Below are positions 29,439-39,041 of a stretch of DNA of 64,000 bases, one piece after another (within the stretch, counting starts at the first letter, position 1; each line of letters begins with the position of its first letter). The translations under genes and the position numbers were made by a program. The notes beneath the pieces were generated by a model. The model saw only the letters and a program-made list of their open reading frames with translations, did no database searches and had not been told where the DNA came from. This stretch comes from Aquisalimonas lutea (GTDB lineage Bacteria; Pseudomonadota; Gammaproteobacteria; Nitrococcales; Aquisalimonadaceae): positions 62,001 through 126,000 of the forward strand of contig NZ_JAUFPK010000006.1 of NCBI RefSeq assembly GCF_030409225.1, given 5' to 3'.

Positions 29439-30704
29439 ATGGGTTCTGCACTGCGCTGGTTGCTGCGCGGCTTCATTCCGGTCGTGATCCTGGTCCTGGC
29501 CGCGGGGATCGCCTGGCTTCTCTGGGCGACGCGGCCGGAGGTGCCCGCGGAGCCGGCTGAGGAGCGTAGCTGGCCGGTGGCGGCGGTGACGGTGGACCAG
29601 GGCAGCCACCGGCCGCTGCTGCGCCTGCAGGGCTTCCTGGAATCCCCCCGCACGGCGACGCTGACCGCGGCGGTGAGCGCCGATGTCGCCGCGGTGACGG
29701 CGCGGGAGGGCAACACGGTGGCCGCGGGCGATCCCCTGGTGCGCCTGGACGAGCGGGAGCTGCATCTGGCCCTGGACCAGCGCCGCGCGGAGGTGGCCGA
29801 GCTGGCCGCCCAGCGCCGAGTGGAGCAGCGGCGCGCGGAGGCGGACCGCCAGGAGCTGGCGTGGGAGGAGGAGCTCCTCGGCCTCCTGGAGCGGGAGGTC
29901 GCGCGCCTGGAGGATCTCTCCCGGGAGCAGTTCGCGTCGTCGGCGGATCTGGAGCGCGCCCAGCAGGAGCGAACGCGGCAGCGCCTCTCCGTTGCGGAGC
30001 GCCGGTTCGCCGTGGAGACCGCCGAGGACCGGCTGGCGCAGATCGACGCACGCCTGCAGCGGGCGCGGGCGGCCCGGGACCAGGCGGAACTGGACCTGGC
30101 CCGTGCCCGCGTCGATGCCCCCTATGACGGCCGCATCGCCAGCGTGGCCGTCGCCCCCGGTGACCGGGTGGCCCCCGGCGAGCCGTTGCTGACGCTGTAC
30201 GATCGCCAGGCCCTGGAGATTCGCGCCACGGTCCCGCGGCATGCGCTGGGTGCACTGCGGCGGGCCCGTCGCGGTCCCGGCGTCGAGGCGTTCGCCGAGG
30301 TCGACGGCCAGCGGGTGCCGGTTCGCCTGTCGCGCTTCGGCGGCCGGGCGGAACCCGGCCAGGGCGGGGTCGATGCGCTGTTCCGGATCACCGGCGATGA
30401 CCACGAGCTGGTCCTGGGACGGTTCGCCAGCCTGGAGGTACGGCTGCCCCCGGAGCCGGATACCGTGGTGCTGCCGTTCGAGGCGCTCTATGACGCGGGC
30501 CGTGTCTACCGCATCCGTGACGGGCGGATGCAGCCGGTGGCCGTGGAGCGCATCGGCCAGGTGCGCCGGGCCAACGGCGAGCGCGGGGTCCTGGTGCGCG
30601 CTCCGGAGCTCACCTCCGGCGAGCGGGTGGTGAGCACCCAGATTCCCCAGGCCATGGACGGACTGCGTGTCCGGGTGACGGAGCAGGCAACGCCGCATGA
30701 ATGA
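29439..30704 (+). CDS. RND efflux periplasmic adaptor (membrane fusion protein)
   Basis: A 421-residue HlyD/AcrA-like adaptor. It has an N-terminal membrane anchor (about residues 7–30), a biotinyl-lipoyl half (AVSADVAAVTAREGNTVAAGD), a long alpha-helical hairpin (about 105–200, very rich in Glu, Arg and Ala), the second lipoyl half (PYDGRIASVAVAPGD) and a beta-barrel domain. It links the RND pump to an outer-membrane channel. The frame has an earlier ATG at 29400, but the ATG at 29439 follows a GGGGGGA ribosome site. It overlaps the pump gene by eight bases. Confidence 0.9.
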   Translation: MGSALRWLLRGFIPVVILVLAAGIAWLLWATRPEVPAEPAEERSWPVAAVTVDQGSHRPLLRLQGFLESPRTATLTAAVSADVAAVTAREGNTVAAGDPLVRLDERELHLALDQRRAEVAELAAQRRVEQRRAEADRQELAWEEELLGLLEREVARLEDLSREQFASSADLERAQQERTRQRLSVAERRFAVETAEDRLAQIDARLQRARAARDQAELDLARARVDAPYDGRIASVAVAPGDRVAPGEPLLTLYDRQALEIRATVPRHALGALRRARRGPGVEAFAEVDGQRVPVRLSRFGGRAEPGQGGVDALFRITGDDHELVLGRFASLEVRLPPEPDTVVLPFEALYDAGRVYRIRDGRMQPVAVERIGQVRRANGERGVLVRAPELTSGERVVSTQIPQAMDGLRVRVTEQATPHE

Positions 30705-33700
30705 CGCGGGGCGACAATCCTGGCTGGCCTGGGTGGCCCGGGATCCCGTGGCGGCCAACCTGCTCATGCTGTTGATGATGGTCTCCGGGCTGTGGGCGCT
30801 GCAGCAGCTCAACACGCAGTTCTTCCCCTCCTTCGAGCTGGACATCGTCACCGTCGAGGTCCAGTGGCGCGGGGCGACGGCGGAGGACGTGGCCGACTCC
30901 GTGACCTCGCCCCTGGAGGAGGAGCTCCGGGACGTGGACGGCCTGCGCGAGCTCACGTCCACCTCCGCCGAGGGCAATGCCGTCATCGTTCTGGAGTTCC
31001 GCGAAGGCACCGACATCGCCCGGGCGACGGAATCGGTCAAGGACCGCGTCGCCCGCGTCCGCAACCTGCCCGAGGCCGCCCGGGAGCCCACCATCAGCCG
31101 CGTGTTGCGCTACGACCCGGTGGCGCGCCTGCTGGTCAGCGGCCAGCTCGACACCCGCGAGGTACGGGCCCTGGCCCGGCGCCTGGAAGAGGAGTTGCTG
31201 CAGTCCGGGGTCACGCGGGTGGAGCTCACCGGCATGGCGGAGCAGGAGATCAGCATCGGCATCCCCCAGGGCACGCTGACGGACCTGGGGCTGTCGTTCA
31301 GCGATCTGGCCGCCCGTATCAACGCCCAGAGCCAGGACATCCCGGCGGGCGAGGCCGGCGAGGACGATGTCGCCCGGCAGCTGCGCGGGGTCGATCAGGC
31401 CCGCTCCGTGCGCGCTTTCGAGGTGCTGCCCATTCCGCTGGACGGCGGCCGCTCGGTGCCGCTGGGAGCGCTTGCCGATATCCGGCAGCAGCCCCGGGAG
31501 GGCGAGGTGCAGCTGCGCGCCGGCGGCGAGGACGCCGTGGAGATTCTCGTCGAGCGCGCCGACAGCGAGGACGCCCTTGCCGCGGCCCGCGCCCTGGAGT
31601 CGTACCTCCGGGAACATCGTTCCGCGCTGCCGGACACGGCGCGCCTGGAGGTCTTCGACGAGTTCTGGCAGTTCCTCAGCGAGCGCATCGGGCTGCTGCT
31701 GAAAAACGGCGCCGGCGGGCTGCTGCTTGTGGTCGGCGTCCTGCTGGCCTTTCTCTCGGCGCGCATGGCCTTCTGGGTGACGCTGGGCATTCCCACGTCG
31801 TTCCTGGCGGCGCTCACCGTGCTGCACCTGGTGGGGGGCAGCATCAACATGATCAGCCTGTTCGCGTTCATCATGGCGCTGGGCATCATCGTGGACAACG
31901 CCGTGGTGGTGGGCGAGAACGCCTACAGCCGCTTCCAGGCCGGGGATGCGCCGGCGGATGCGGCGGTCAACGGCGCCCGGCGGATGTTCGGCCCGGTGAT
32001 GGCCGCGTCGCTGACCACTATCGCCGCCTTCCTGCCGCTGATGATCATCAGCGGGCCCATCGGCAACATCCTCTTCGACATTCCCCTGGTGGTGGTGTGC
32101 GTCATCGTCGCCGCCGTGATCCAGGCATTTCTCATCCTTCCGGGCCACCTGCGGCGCTCGTTCGAGCGCAGCCGCCGGCACGGCCGCGAGAACCGGTATC
32201 GCCGGGCCGTGGACAATGCCTTCAATCGCTTTCGCGACGGCGTCTTCCGGCGCGGCGTGGCCGTGGCCATCCGCTACCGCTGGGCCACCATCGCCGCGCC
32301 GGTGGCCCTGCTGATCGTCGCCTTCGCCCTGGTGCCGGGCGGCCGTCTGGCGTTCACGTTCTTTCCCAGCGTCGAGGGCGAGACCATCTACGCCAACGTG
32401 AGCTTCGCCGCCGGCACGCCCCGTGCGCGCGTGGAGGCCTACCTGGATCGCCTGGAGGACGCCCTGGTGGCCACCGCCGACGAGGTGGAGGGGGACGTGC
32501 TGCGCACCCACGTGCTTCGCACCGGCAACACCATCGCCGCCGACCCCTCGGACACGCGGGTCGGCGAGAACTACGGCGGCATCTTCGTGCAGCTCACGCC
32601 GCCGGACACGCGCGCGGTGCGCAACAGCGCCTTCATCCGGGCCTGGCAGGACAACGCCCCGGCGGCGCCGGGGCTGGAGGACCTGGTGATCCGCGAGCGC
32701 GAGCAGGGCCCGCCGGGCTCGGATATCGACGTGCGCATCACCGGCGCGCCGGCGGAGCAGCTCAAGGCGGCGTCCATGGCCGTGCAGGCCGATCTCCGCC
32801 AGCGCCCGGGCGTGTCCGGTATCAGCGACGACCTGCCCTACGGGCCGGAGCAATGGATCTACCGGCTGAATGACCAGGGCCGGGCCCTGGGGCTGACGTC
32901 CGCCGATCTCAGCAACCAGCTGCGGGATGCCTACCAGGGCGTGCTGGTGCAGCTGTTCCAGCAGGGGCGCGACGAGGTCGAGGTCTGGCTGCGGCTGGAC
33001 GAGGAGCAGCGGGACCGCCTGGCGAGCCTGGAGGACTTCCGCGTGCGCACCCCGGACGGCGGGACCGTACCCCTGGGCAACGTGGCGCAGCTGGAGACGC
33101 GGCGCGGGTTCGCCTCCCTGCGCCACTTCGAGGGCCGCCTGGCGGTGCGCCCCACGGCGGACGTGGACGCGCGCGTGGCCAATGCCAACCGCATCATCGC
33201 CGACATGCAGGAGAACCTGCTGCCGCAGCTGCGGGAGCGTTACGGCGTGCAGACCAGCTTCGAGGGGCGCGCGGCGGACCAGGAGGAGACCCTGGCGGAC
33301 ATGCGCGCCGGCCTCGTGCTGGCGCTGGCGCTGATCTACCTGGTGCTGGCATTCGCCTTCGGCTCCTACGGCTGGCCCCTGCTGGTGATGTCGGTGATCC
33401 CGTTCGGCATTGTCGGCGCGTTCTTCGGGCACTACCTGTTCGGGCTGGACCTCACCATCCTGTCGCTGTTCGGCCTGTTCGGCCTGGCCGGGATCGTGGT
33501 CAACAACAGTATCATCCTGGTGACCTTCTACCGCGAGATCCGGGACGAGAACCCCGATCAGCCGGTGGAGGACGCCCTCATCGAGGCCTCCCGCCTGCGC
33601 CTGCGGCCGGTGCTGGTGACCACGCTGACCACCATCGGCGGGCTGCTGCCGCTGATCTTCGAGACCTCCGTGCAGGCGCAGTTCCTGATTCCCATGGCCA

Positions 33701-33819
33701 TCGCCATCGCCTTCGGCCTGGCCGTAGCCTCGCTGATCGTCCTCTTTCTCATTCCGGCGATGCTGTCGGTCTACGAGAACACGGTGCGCCGGCTGAGCCA
33801 GCGGTACCGGGCGGCATGA
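30697..33819 (+). CDS. RND efflux transporter permease (AcrB-like)
   Basis: A 1040-residue inner-membrane pump with 12 helices and two large periplasmic loops. Helix 4 shows MALGIIVDNAVVVGEN, where AcrB has VDDA; one of the two proton-relay aspartates is thus Asn, as in a distinct clade of RND permeases. Typical conserved segments such as FGLFGLAGIVVNNSII and RLRPVLVTTLTTIGGLLPL are present. It presumably works with the upstream adaptor; the outer-membrane TolC partner is not encoded here. The stop overlaps the SulP gene start. Substrates are unknown. Confidence 0.92.
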   Translation: MNDAGRQSWLAWVARDPVAANLLMLLMMVSGLWALQQLNTQFFPSFELDIVTVEVQWRGATAEDVADSVTSPLEEELRDVDGLRELTSTSAEGNAVIVLEFREGTDIARATESVKDRVARVRNLPEAAREPTISRVLRYDPVARLLVSGQLDTREVRALARRLEEELLQSGVTRVELTGMAEQEISIGIPQGTLTDLGLSFSDLAARINAQSQDIPAGEAGEDDVARQLRGVDQARSVRAFEVLPIPLDGGRSVPLGALADIRQQPREGEVQLRAGGEDAVEILVERADSEDALAAARALESYLREHRSALPDTARLEVFDEFWQFLSERIGLLLKNGAGGLLLVVGVLLAFLSARMAFWVTLGIPTSFLAALTVLHLVGGSINMISLFAFIMALGIIVDNAVVVGENAYSRFQAGDAPADAAVNGARRMFGPVMAASLTTIAAFLPLMIISGPIGNILFDIPLVVVCVIVAAVIQAFLILPGHLRRSFERSRRHGRENRYRRAVDNAFNRFRDGVFRRGVAVAIRYRWATIAAPVALLIVAFALVPGGRLAFTFFPSVEGETIYANVSFAAGTPRARVEAYLDRLEDALVATADEVEGDVLRTHVLRTGNTIAADPSDTRVGENYGGIFVQLTPPDTRAVRNSAFIRAWQDNAPAAPGLEDLVIREREQGPPGSDIDVRITGAPAEQLKAASMAVQADLRQRPGVSGISDDLPYGPEQWIYRLNDQGRALGLTSADLSNQLRDAYQGVLVQLFQQGRDEVEVWLRLDEEQRDRLASLEDFRVRTPDGGTVPLGNVAQLETRRGFASLRHFEGRLAVRPTADVDARVANANRIIADMQENLLPQLRERYGVQTSFEGRAADQEETLADMRAGLVLALALIYLVLAFAFGSYGWPLLVMSVIPFGIVGAFFGHYLFGLDLTILSLFGLFGLAGIVVNNSIILVTFYREIRDENPDQPVEDALIEASRLRLRPVLVTTLTTIGGLLPLIFETSVQAQFLIPMAIAIAFGLAVASLIVLFLIPAMLSVYENTVRRLSQRYRAA

Positions 33820-35513
33820 CGGCCGCCGGCCTGCCGCGCTGGCTGCGGGGGTACCGGCGTGAGCACCTGGCCGGTGACCTGGTCGCCGCGGTGATCGTGA
33901 CCCTGCTGCTGGTGCCCCAGGGCCTAGCCTATGCGGCCCTGGCGGGGCTGCCGCCCCAGCTCGGCCTGTACGCCAGCCTGGTGCCCATGGTGGCCTATGC
34001 CGCGCTGGGCTCGTCCATGGTGCTGTCGGTGGGGCCGGTGGCCGTGGCGTCGCTGATGACCGCCTCGGCCCTGGCGCCGCTGGCGGAGCCGGGCAGTCCG
34101 GAACACGTCGCTGGGGCGGTCCTGCTGGCCTTTCTCTCCGGGGCCATGCTGCTGCTGTTCGGGCTGCTGCGCCTGGGTAACCTGGCCCGGCTCCTGAGCC
34201 ATCCCGTGATCAGCGGCTTCATCTCCGGCGCCGCGCTGCTGATCATCATCGGCCAGCTGGGGCCGTTGCTGGGGATCGAGGCCCGCGGGTCCACCGCCCT
34301 GGCCGTGGCCGGTGACCTGGTGGCCGGGCTCGTTTCCGTGAACCCCCTCACGGCCCTGATCGGCGGGCTGGTGTTGCTCTTTCTGGCGCTGGCGCGCCGC
34401 TGGCTGGCCCCGCTGCTGGAGCGCCTCGGGCTGCCCGGCGGGCCCGCGGCCCTGCTGGCGCGGTTGGCCCCCATGGCGGCGGTCCTGGTGAGCGCCGCGC
34501 TGGTGGCCGGCCTGGGGCTCGAAGAGCAGCTGGCGGTGGTCGGGCCGTTGCCCGCCGGCTTGCCGCAGCCGGTCTGGCCGGCCCTGGACCCGGCGCTTGT
34601 CGGCGAGCTGCTGCTGCCGGCGCTGGTCATCGGCCTGATCGGCTTCGTGGAGAGTGTCGCGGTGGCCCAGGCGTTCGCCCGCGAGCGCGGCGAGCGCATC
34701 AACCCGGACGCCGAGCTGCGGGGCCTGGGTGCGGCCAACGTGGTCAGTGCCCTGTCCGGTGCCTTCCCGGTCGCCGGCGGCTTCTCGCGCACTGCGGTGA
34801 ATGCCGACGCCGGCGCGCGCACGCCCCTGGCCTCGGTGTTCTCGGCCGTTCTCGTCGCTGCCGTGCTGCTGACGGCGACCGGCCTGTTCCGCGCCCTGCC
34901 CATGACGGTGCTGGCGGCGGTGATCGTCGTCGCCGCCGCCGGCCTGGTTGATATGGCCGGGCTGCGGCGCGTATGGCGGCACGACCGGGCCGAGGGCCTG
35001 GCGTTCGCGGGCACGGCGCTGGGCGTGCTGGCCGTGGGCGTGGAGGGCGGCGTGATCTTCGGCGTGGCGCTGTCGCTGGCGACGCTCATCTGGCGCGCCA
35101 GCCATCCGCACCTGGCGGTGGTCGGGCGCGTGCCGGGCACCGAGCACTTCCGCAACGTGCAACGCTACGACGTGGAAACGGATCTCGCGGTGGTCCTGGT
35201 GCGCATCGACGAGATCCTGTTCTTCGGCAACGCCGAGGCGGTACGCAGCCGGCTGGAGGCCTGCGTGGACCGCGACCCGGCGCCGCGGCACCTGGTGCTG
35301 GTGATGCTCTCGGTCAGCCACGTGGATGCCACGGCCGTGGAGATGCTGGAAGACCTCAGCGGCCGGCTGGCGGAGCAGGGCATCGCCCTCCACCTCGCCG
35401 AGGTCAAGGGCCCCGTCATGGACCGCCTCCGGGACGGCCCGCTGATGCGCAAGCTCACCGGGGAGGTGTTCCTCTCGGCCAACGAGGCGTACGAGGCGCT
35501 GGCCGGACGGTAG
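33816..35513 (+). CDS. SulP-family inorganic anion transporter with STAS domain
   Basis: A 565-residue SLC26/SulP protein. The membrane domain has about 14 helices (signature LVPQGLAYAALAGLPPQLGLYAS near residue 30, shown in part) and the cytoplasmic STAS domain starts near residue 440 (DLAVVLVRIDEILFFGNAE). Such carriers move sulfate, bicarbonate or other anions. The ATG overlaps the RND pump stop by four bases, which makes this an unusual three-gene unit of adaptor, pump and anion transporter. The substrate cannot be told from sequence. Confidence 0.88.
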   Translation: MTAAGLPRWLRGYRREHLAGDLVAAVIVTLLLVPQGLAYAALAGLPPQLGLYASLVPMVAYAALGSSMVLSVGPVAVASLMTASALAPLAEPGSPEHVAGAVLLAFLSGAMLLLFGLLRLGNLARLLSHPVISGFISGAALLIIIGQLGPLLGIEARGSTALAVAGDLVAGLVSVNPLTALIGGLVLLFLALARRWLAPLLERLGLPGGPAALLARLAPMAAVLVSAALVAGLGLEEQLAVVGPLPAGLPQPVWPALDPALVGELLLPALVIGLIGFVESVAVAQAFARERGERINPDAELRGLGAANVVSALSGAFPVAGGFSRTAVNADAGARTPLASVFSAVLVAAVLLTATGLFRALPMTVLAAVIVVAAAGLVDMAGLRRVWRHDRAEGLAFAGTALGVLAVGVEGGVIFGVALSLATLIWRASHPHLAVVGRVPGTEHFRNVQRYDVETDLAVVLVRIDEILFFGNAEAVRSRLEACVDRDPAPRHLVLVMLSVSHVDATAVEMLEDLSGRLAEQGIALHLAEVKGPVMDRLRDGPLMRKLTGEVFLSANEAYEALAGR

Positions 35514-35526
35514 GGGCGTAGGAGCC

Positions 35527-35700
35527 GTAGGAGCGAGGTCACTCGCGACCTTCCAGAGAACCGATCCGCGGAGAGTCGGGGCTGAAGCCCCTCCCACGGG
35601 ATTCTCGAGCAGGCTTAGGCGATGCCGTGTAGGAGCGGCTTCAGCCGCGACCTTCCAGCGTATTGGTTCTCTGGAAGGTCGCGAGTGACCTCGCTCCTAC
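35527..35700. repeat. REP-like palindromic repeat cluster 1
   Basis: At least four copies of a short palindrome occur here in alternating orientation: 35527–35550 (+), 35575–35597 (−), 35629–35652 (+) and 35677–35700 (−). The core is GTAGGAGCGNNNTCA-type or GGGGCTGAAGCCCC-type, often followed by CGACCTTCCAGAG. Similar clusters recur at 37.9, 40.8, 54.2 and 57.0 kb. They resemble the REP elements of Pseudomonas and relatives, which are mobilised by RAYT transposases; none is visible here. Confidence 0.8.
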
Positions 35701-35803
35701 GGCCGGTTCCGCGAGCTTCCCCGATCCGCGGATGCAATACGCGCGCGGCTGGTGCACCATCAGGCAACCGGACAAGAGCACAAGCACCGATCGAGGAGAA
35801 GCC

Positions 35804-37108
35804 ATGGCACGGTCATCGGGACCCTACCAGTTCGACACCCTGAGCCTGCACGCGGGCCAGCCGCCGGACCCGGCCACCGGCGCCCGGGCGACGCCCATCT
35901 ACCAGACCACGTCCTACGTTTTCCGGGACAGCGACCAGGCGGCGTCGCTGTTCAACGGCGAGCGCGGCGGGCACGTGTACTCGCGCATCTCCAACCCCAC
36001 CAATGCGGTGCTGGAGGAGCGCATCGCCGCGCTGGAGGGCGGCGTCGGCGCCATTGCCACGGCCAGCGGCCAGGCGGCGGTGCACCTGGCCATCGCCACC
36101 CTCATGGGCGCCGGCGGCCACATCGTGGCGTCGCACTCCCTCTACGGCGGCACCCACAACCTGCTCACGTACACGCTGCCGCGCTTCGGCATCCGCACCA
36201 CCTTCGTCGACCCGCGGGACCCGGAGGCCTTTCGCGCCGCCATCCGCCCGGAGACCCGGCTGGTCTTCGGCGAGGTGCTGGGCAACCCCGGCCTGGAGGT
36301 GCTGGACATCGGCGCCGTCGCGGAGGTGGCCCACGACAGCGGTCTGCCGCTGCTGGTGGACGCCACCTTCGCCACGCCGTACCTGTGCCGGCCGTTCGAC
36401 CACGGTGCCGATCTCGTCTACCACTCCGCCACCAAGTTCCTGGGTGGGCACGGCGTGGCCGTAGGCGGACTGCTGGTGGACAGCGGCCGCTTCGACTGGG
36501 ACGCCTCGGGCAAGTTCCCGGAGCTCACCGAGCCCTACGCCGGCTTCCACGACATGGATTTCACCGAGGAATACGGGCCCAGCGCCTTCCTGCTGCGCGC
36601 GCGCAAGGAGGGCCTGCGGGATTTCGGCGCGTGCATGAGCCCGACCACGGCGTTTCACCTGCTGCAGGGGCTGGAGACCCTGCCGCTGCGCATGCAGCGC
36701 CACGTGGACAACACCCGCAGGCTGGTGGAGTTCCTGGTCGAGCACGAGGCGGTGGAGCACGTGGGCTACCCGGAGCGCCCGGATCATCCCGATCACGAGC
36801 AGGCGCAGCGGCTGCTGCCCAAGGGCTGCGGCGCGGTGTTCAGCTTCACCATCAGGGGCGGCCGGGAAGCCGGGCGCCGCTTCACCGAGAGCCTGAGCCT
36901 GTTCTCGCACCTGGCCAACGTCGGTGACGCCAAGTCGCTGGTGATCCACCCGGCCAGTACCACCCACCACCGCATGAGCGCGGAGGATCTGGCCGCGGCC
37001 GGGATCTCCGAGGGCATGATCCGGCTGTCCGTGGGGCTCGAGGATCCCGACGACCTGATCAGCGACCTCAAGCGCGCCTTGCGCGCCAGTCAGAAGGAGG
37101 CGCGCTGA
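35804..37108 (+). CDS. metY: O-acetylhomoserine aminocarboxypropyltransferase (sulfhydrylase)
   Basis: A 434-residue PLP enzyme of the Cys/Met metabolism family. The Schiff-base lysine lies in YHSATKFLGGHG (near residue 210) and the N-terminal TLSLHAGQPPDPATGARATPIYQTTSY segment (shown in part) is typical of MetY rather than MetB. It makes homocysteine directly from O-acetylhomoserine and sulfide. The frame extends upstream into the repeats, but ATG at 35804 with GAGGAGAA gives the family N-terminus. A hydrolase gene overlaps its stop. Methanethiol use is also possible. Confidence 0.9.
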   Translation: MARSSGPYQFDTLSLHAGQPPDPATGARATPIYQTTSYVFRDSDQAASLFNGERGGHVYSRISNPTNAVLEERIAALEGGVGAIATASGQAAVHLAIATLMGAGGHIVASHSLYGGTHNLLTYTLPRFGIRTTFVDPRDPEAFRAAIRPETRLVFGEVLGNPGLEVLDIGAVAEVAHDSGLPLLVDATFATPYLCRPFDHGADLVYHSATKFLGGHGVAVGGLLVDSGRFDWDASGKFPELTEPYAGFHDMDFTEEYGPSAFLLRARKEGLRDFGACMSPTTAFHLLQGLETLPLRMQRHVDNTRRLVEFLVEHEAVEHVGYPERPDHPDHEQAQRLLPKGCGAVFSFTIRGGREAGRRFTESLSLFSHLANVGDAKSLVIHPASTTHHRMSAEDLAAAGISEGMIRLSVGLEDPDDLISDLKRALRASQKEAR

Positions 37109-37908
37109 TGGAATGCACGGTCAACGGTACCCCGGCCTACGTGTACACGGGCACCCACCCGGTGAAGCCCGGCCGGCCCACGTGGCTGTTCGTCCACGGG
37201 GCGGGCATGGACCATTCCGCCTGGATTCTCCAGAGCCGCTACTTCGCCTTCCACGGCTGCAACGTGCTCGCCGTGGATCTGCCCGGGCACGGGCGTTCCG
37301 GCGGCGAGCCGCCGGAGACCATCGAGGCGCTGGCCGACTGGCTGGCCGCGGTGCTGGACGCCGTCGGCGTCGACAGTGCCCGGGTGGTGGGGCACAGCAT
37401 GGGCGGGCTGGCCGCCCTGGATCTTGCCGCCCGGCATCCGCGTTGCGTGGACGTCCTGGCGATGGTCGGCACCGGCTACCCCATGCCCGTGGCCGACCCG
37501 TTGCTCAATGCGGCGCAGGCGGACGATCCCGGCGCCGGCGAGATGATCATGCACTGGGGCCTGAGCCCGCAGTCGCACCTGGGCGGCAACCAGGCGCCGG
37601 GGCTGTGGCTGTACGGCCAGGGGATGCGGCTGCTGGAGGCGTCGCTGCCGGGTGCGCTGTTCACCGACCTGAGCGCCTGCAACGCGTACCAGGCAGGCCA
37701 TGCGCGGGCGGCGGAGGTCACGGCGCCGACGCACTTCGTCATCGGCGAGCAGGACATGATGACGCCGCCGAAGGCGGGCAACGGCCTGGCCGATGCCATG
37801 CAGGCCGCGCCGGTGAGCCGCACGGTGCTGCGCGGCTGCGGGCACATGATCCCGCTGGAGCGGCCCAACGAGCTGCTGGACGAGCTGATCGCGCTGCCCC
37901 GGAGATGA
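37108..37908 (+). CDS. Alpha/beta-hydrolase fold protein
   Basis: A 266-residue hydrolase with oxyanion motif HGAGMDHSAW (about residue 31) and nucleophile elbow GHSMGG with Ser near residue 96. The likely acid is in 'VIGEQDMM' and the catalytic His in 'GCGHMIPLERP' near the end. The ATG overlaps the metY stop by one base (TGATG), so the two are translationally coupled; a role in methionine or acyl-homoserine metabolism is possible but not shown. It is not a MetX homologue by its motifs. The substrate is unknown. Confidence 0.75.
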   Translation: MECTVNGTPAYVYTGTHPVKPGRPTWLFVHGAGMDHSAWILQSRYFAFHGCNVLAVDLPGHGRSGGEPPETIEALADWLAAVLDAVGVDSARVVGHSMGGLAALDLAARHPRCVDVLAMVGTGYPMPVADPLLNAAQADDPGAGEMIMHWGLSPQSHLGGNQAPGLWLYGQGMRLLEASLPGALFTDLSACNAYQAGHARAAEVTAPTHFVIGEQDMMTPPKAGNGLADAMQAAPVSRTVLRGCGHMIPLERPNELLDELIALPRR

Positions 37909-37933
37909 ATACCGGAGCGCCGCAATGGGCCCC

Positions 37934-38105
37934 GTAGGAGCGGCTTCAGCCGCGACGTTCCAGAGAACATGATGCCCTGGAAAGTCGCGGCTGAAGCCGC
38001 TCCTACATTCGCCGACATCATGCCACCCAAGGACAGCGTGGGAGGGGCTTTAGCCCCGACGGCGGAATAACGCACTGTTATGGTCGCGGCTGACGCCGCT
38101 CCTAC
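37934..38105. repeat. REP-like palindromic repeat cluster 2
   Basis: Four copies of the palindrome lie between the hydrolase and fnr-like genes: GTAGGAGCGGCTTCAGCC-type at 37934, a reversed copy ending at 38006, a GGGGCTTTAGCCCC form near 38044, and a reversed copy ending at 38105. The paired opposite orientations could form long stem-loops between the converging transcripts. Confidence 0.8.
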
Positions 38106-38152
38106 GGGGCCGGGGCGGCTCCTGATCCACGGTGGCACCGCGCCCCGGGAAC

Positions 38153-38926
38153 TCAATGGCGCGCGCGGCCGACGTCCTTCTGCATGGTATTACCGCTGCT
38201 CCCGGTCAGGCCGCGCAGGGCATCCATGTCCTCCAGGGTGATCTCCTTGCCGGCGGCGGTGATCCAGCCGGCGTCGGCGAAACGGCGGAACAGCCGGCTC
38301 ATGGTCTCCGGGGCCAGCCCCAGGTAGTTGCTGAGCTCGTGCCGCGACATGGGCAGCCGCAGGCGCGTGGCCGACAGGCCGCGGCGCGAGAAGCGCTCCG
38401 ACAGGCTGAGCAGGAAGATCGCCAGGCGCTGCTCGGCGGTGCGCCGGGCCAGGGCATGGAGCATCTCCTGCTCGCTGAAGATCTCCTTGCTCATGATGCG
38501 CAGCAGCTGCCGCTGCAGCCCCGGGACGTCCTCGGCCAGGTGCTCCAGGTCCTGGAAGGGGATCTCGCAGGTGCTGGTGGTCTCCAGCGCGCAGGCGGTG
38601 GACGGGTGCTCGCCGAAACTGATGGCGTCCAGGCCCACGATCTCGCCCGGGAGGTGGAAGGCGGTGATCTGCTCCTCGCCGTCCTCGGAGACGGTCATGC
38701 TCTTGAGCGCGCCGGTGCGCACCGCATAGATGGCGCCGAACGTGCTGCCGGCGTGGAACAGCAGCTCCCCCCGGCTCAGCGGGCGCCGACGCTGGACGAT
38801 GTTGTCCAGCGCATCCACGTCCGCCGTGTTCAGCGCCACGGGCAGGCACAGGTCACTCAGGCTGCAGGTGCGGCAGGCTTCACGGATCTGCCGGAGCTCG
38901 ACGCTGCTGCGCCTCTGTTGGGCCAT
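38153..38926 (-). CDS. fnr: FNR-family anaerobic regulator (Anr/FNR type)
   Basis: A 257-residue CRP/FNR regulator. The N-terminal C-x2-C-x5-C motif in ACRTCSLSDLCLP, plus a fourth cysteine in ETTSTCEIPF, are the ligands of an oxygen-sensitive [4Fe-4S] cluster. A C-terminal helix-turn-helix (MSRHELSNYLGLAPETMSRLFRRF) contains the E-xx-S-R recognition residues that read TTGAT half-sites. It should activate anaerobic genes, and a perfect FNR box lies upstream of narK1 in this window. The ATG at 38926 has an AAGGAGG ribosome site; the open frame is 21 codons longer. Confidence 0.93.
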   Translation of the reverse strand: MAQQRRSSVELRQIREACRTCSLSDLCLPVALNTADVDALDNIVQRRRPLSRGELLFHAGSTFGAIYAVRTGALKSMTVSEDGEEQITAFHLPGEIVGLDAISFGEHPSTACALETTSTCEIPFQDLEHLAEDVPGLQRQLLRIMSKEIFSEQEMLHALARRTAEQRLAIFLLSLSERFSRRGLSATRLRLPMSRHELSNYLGLAPETMSRLFRRFADAGWITAAGKEITLEDMDALRGLTGSSGNTMQKDVGRARH

Positions 38927-39041
38927 GCTGGACCTCCTTTCGTGCCCGGCGCATCGTGTGGGACGGGTAACCCCGGCGAAGTATAGCAACGGACTTCGCG
39001 ATGGGCCGAGGAGCCGCCGTCGGGCTCGCCGTGCGAGTGCG

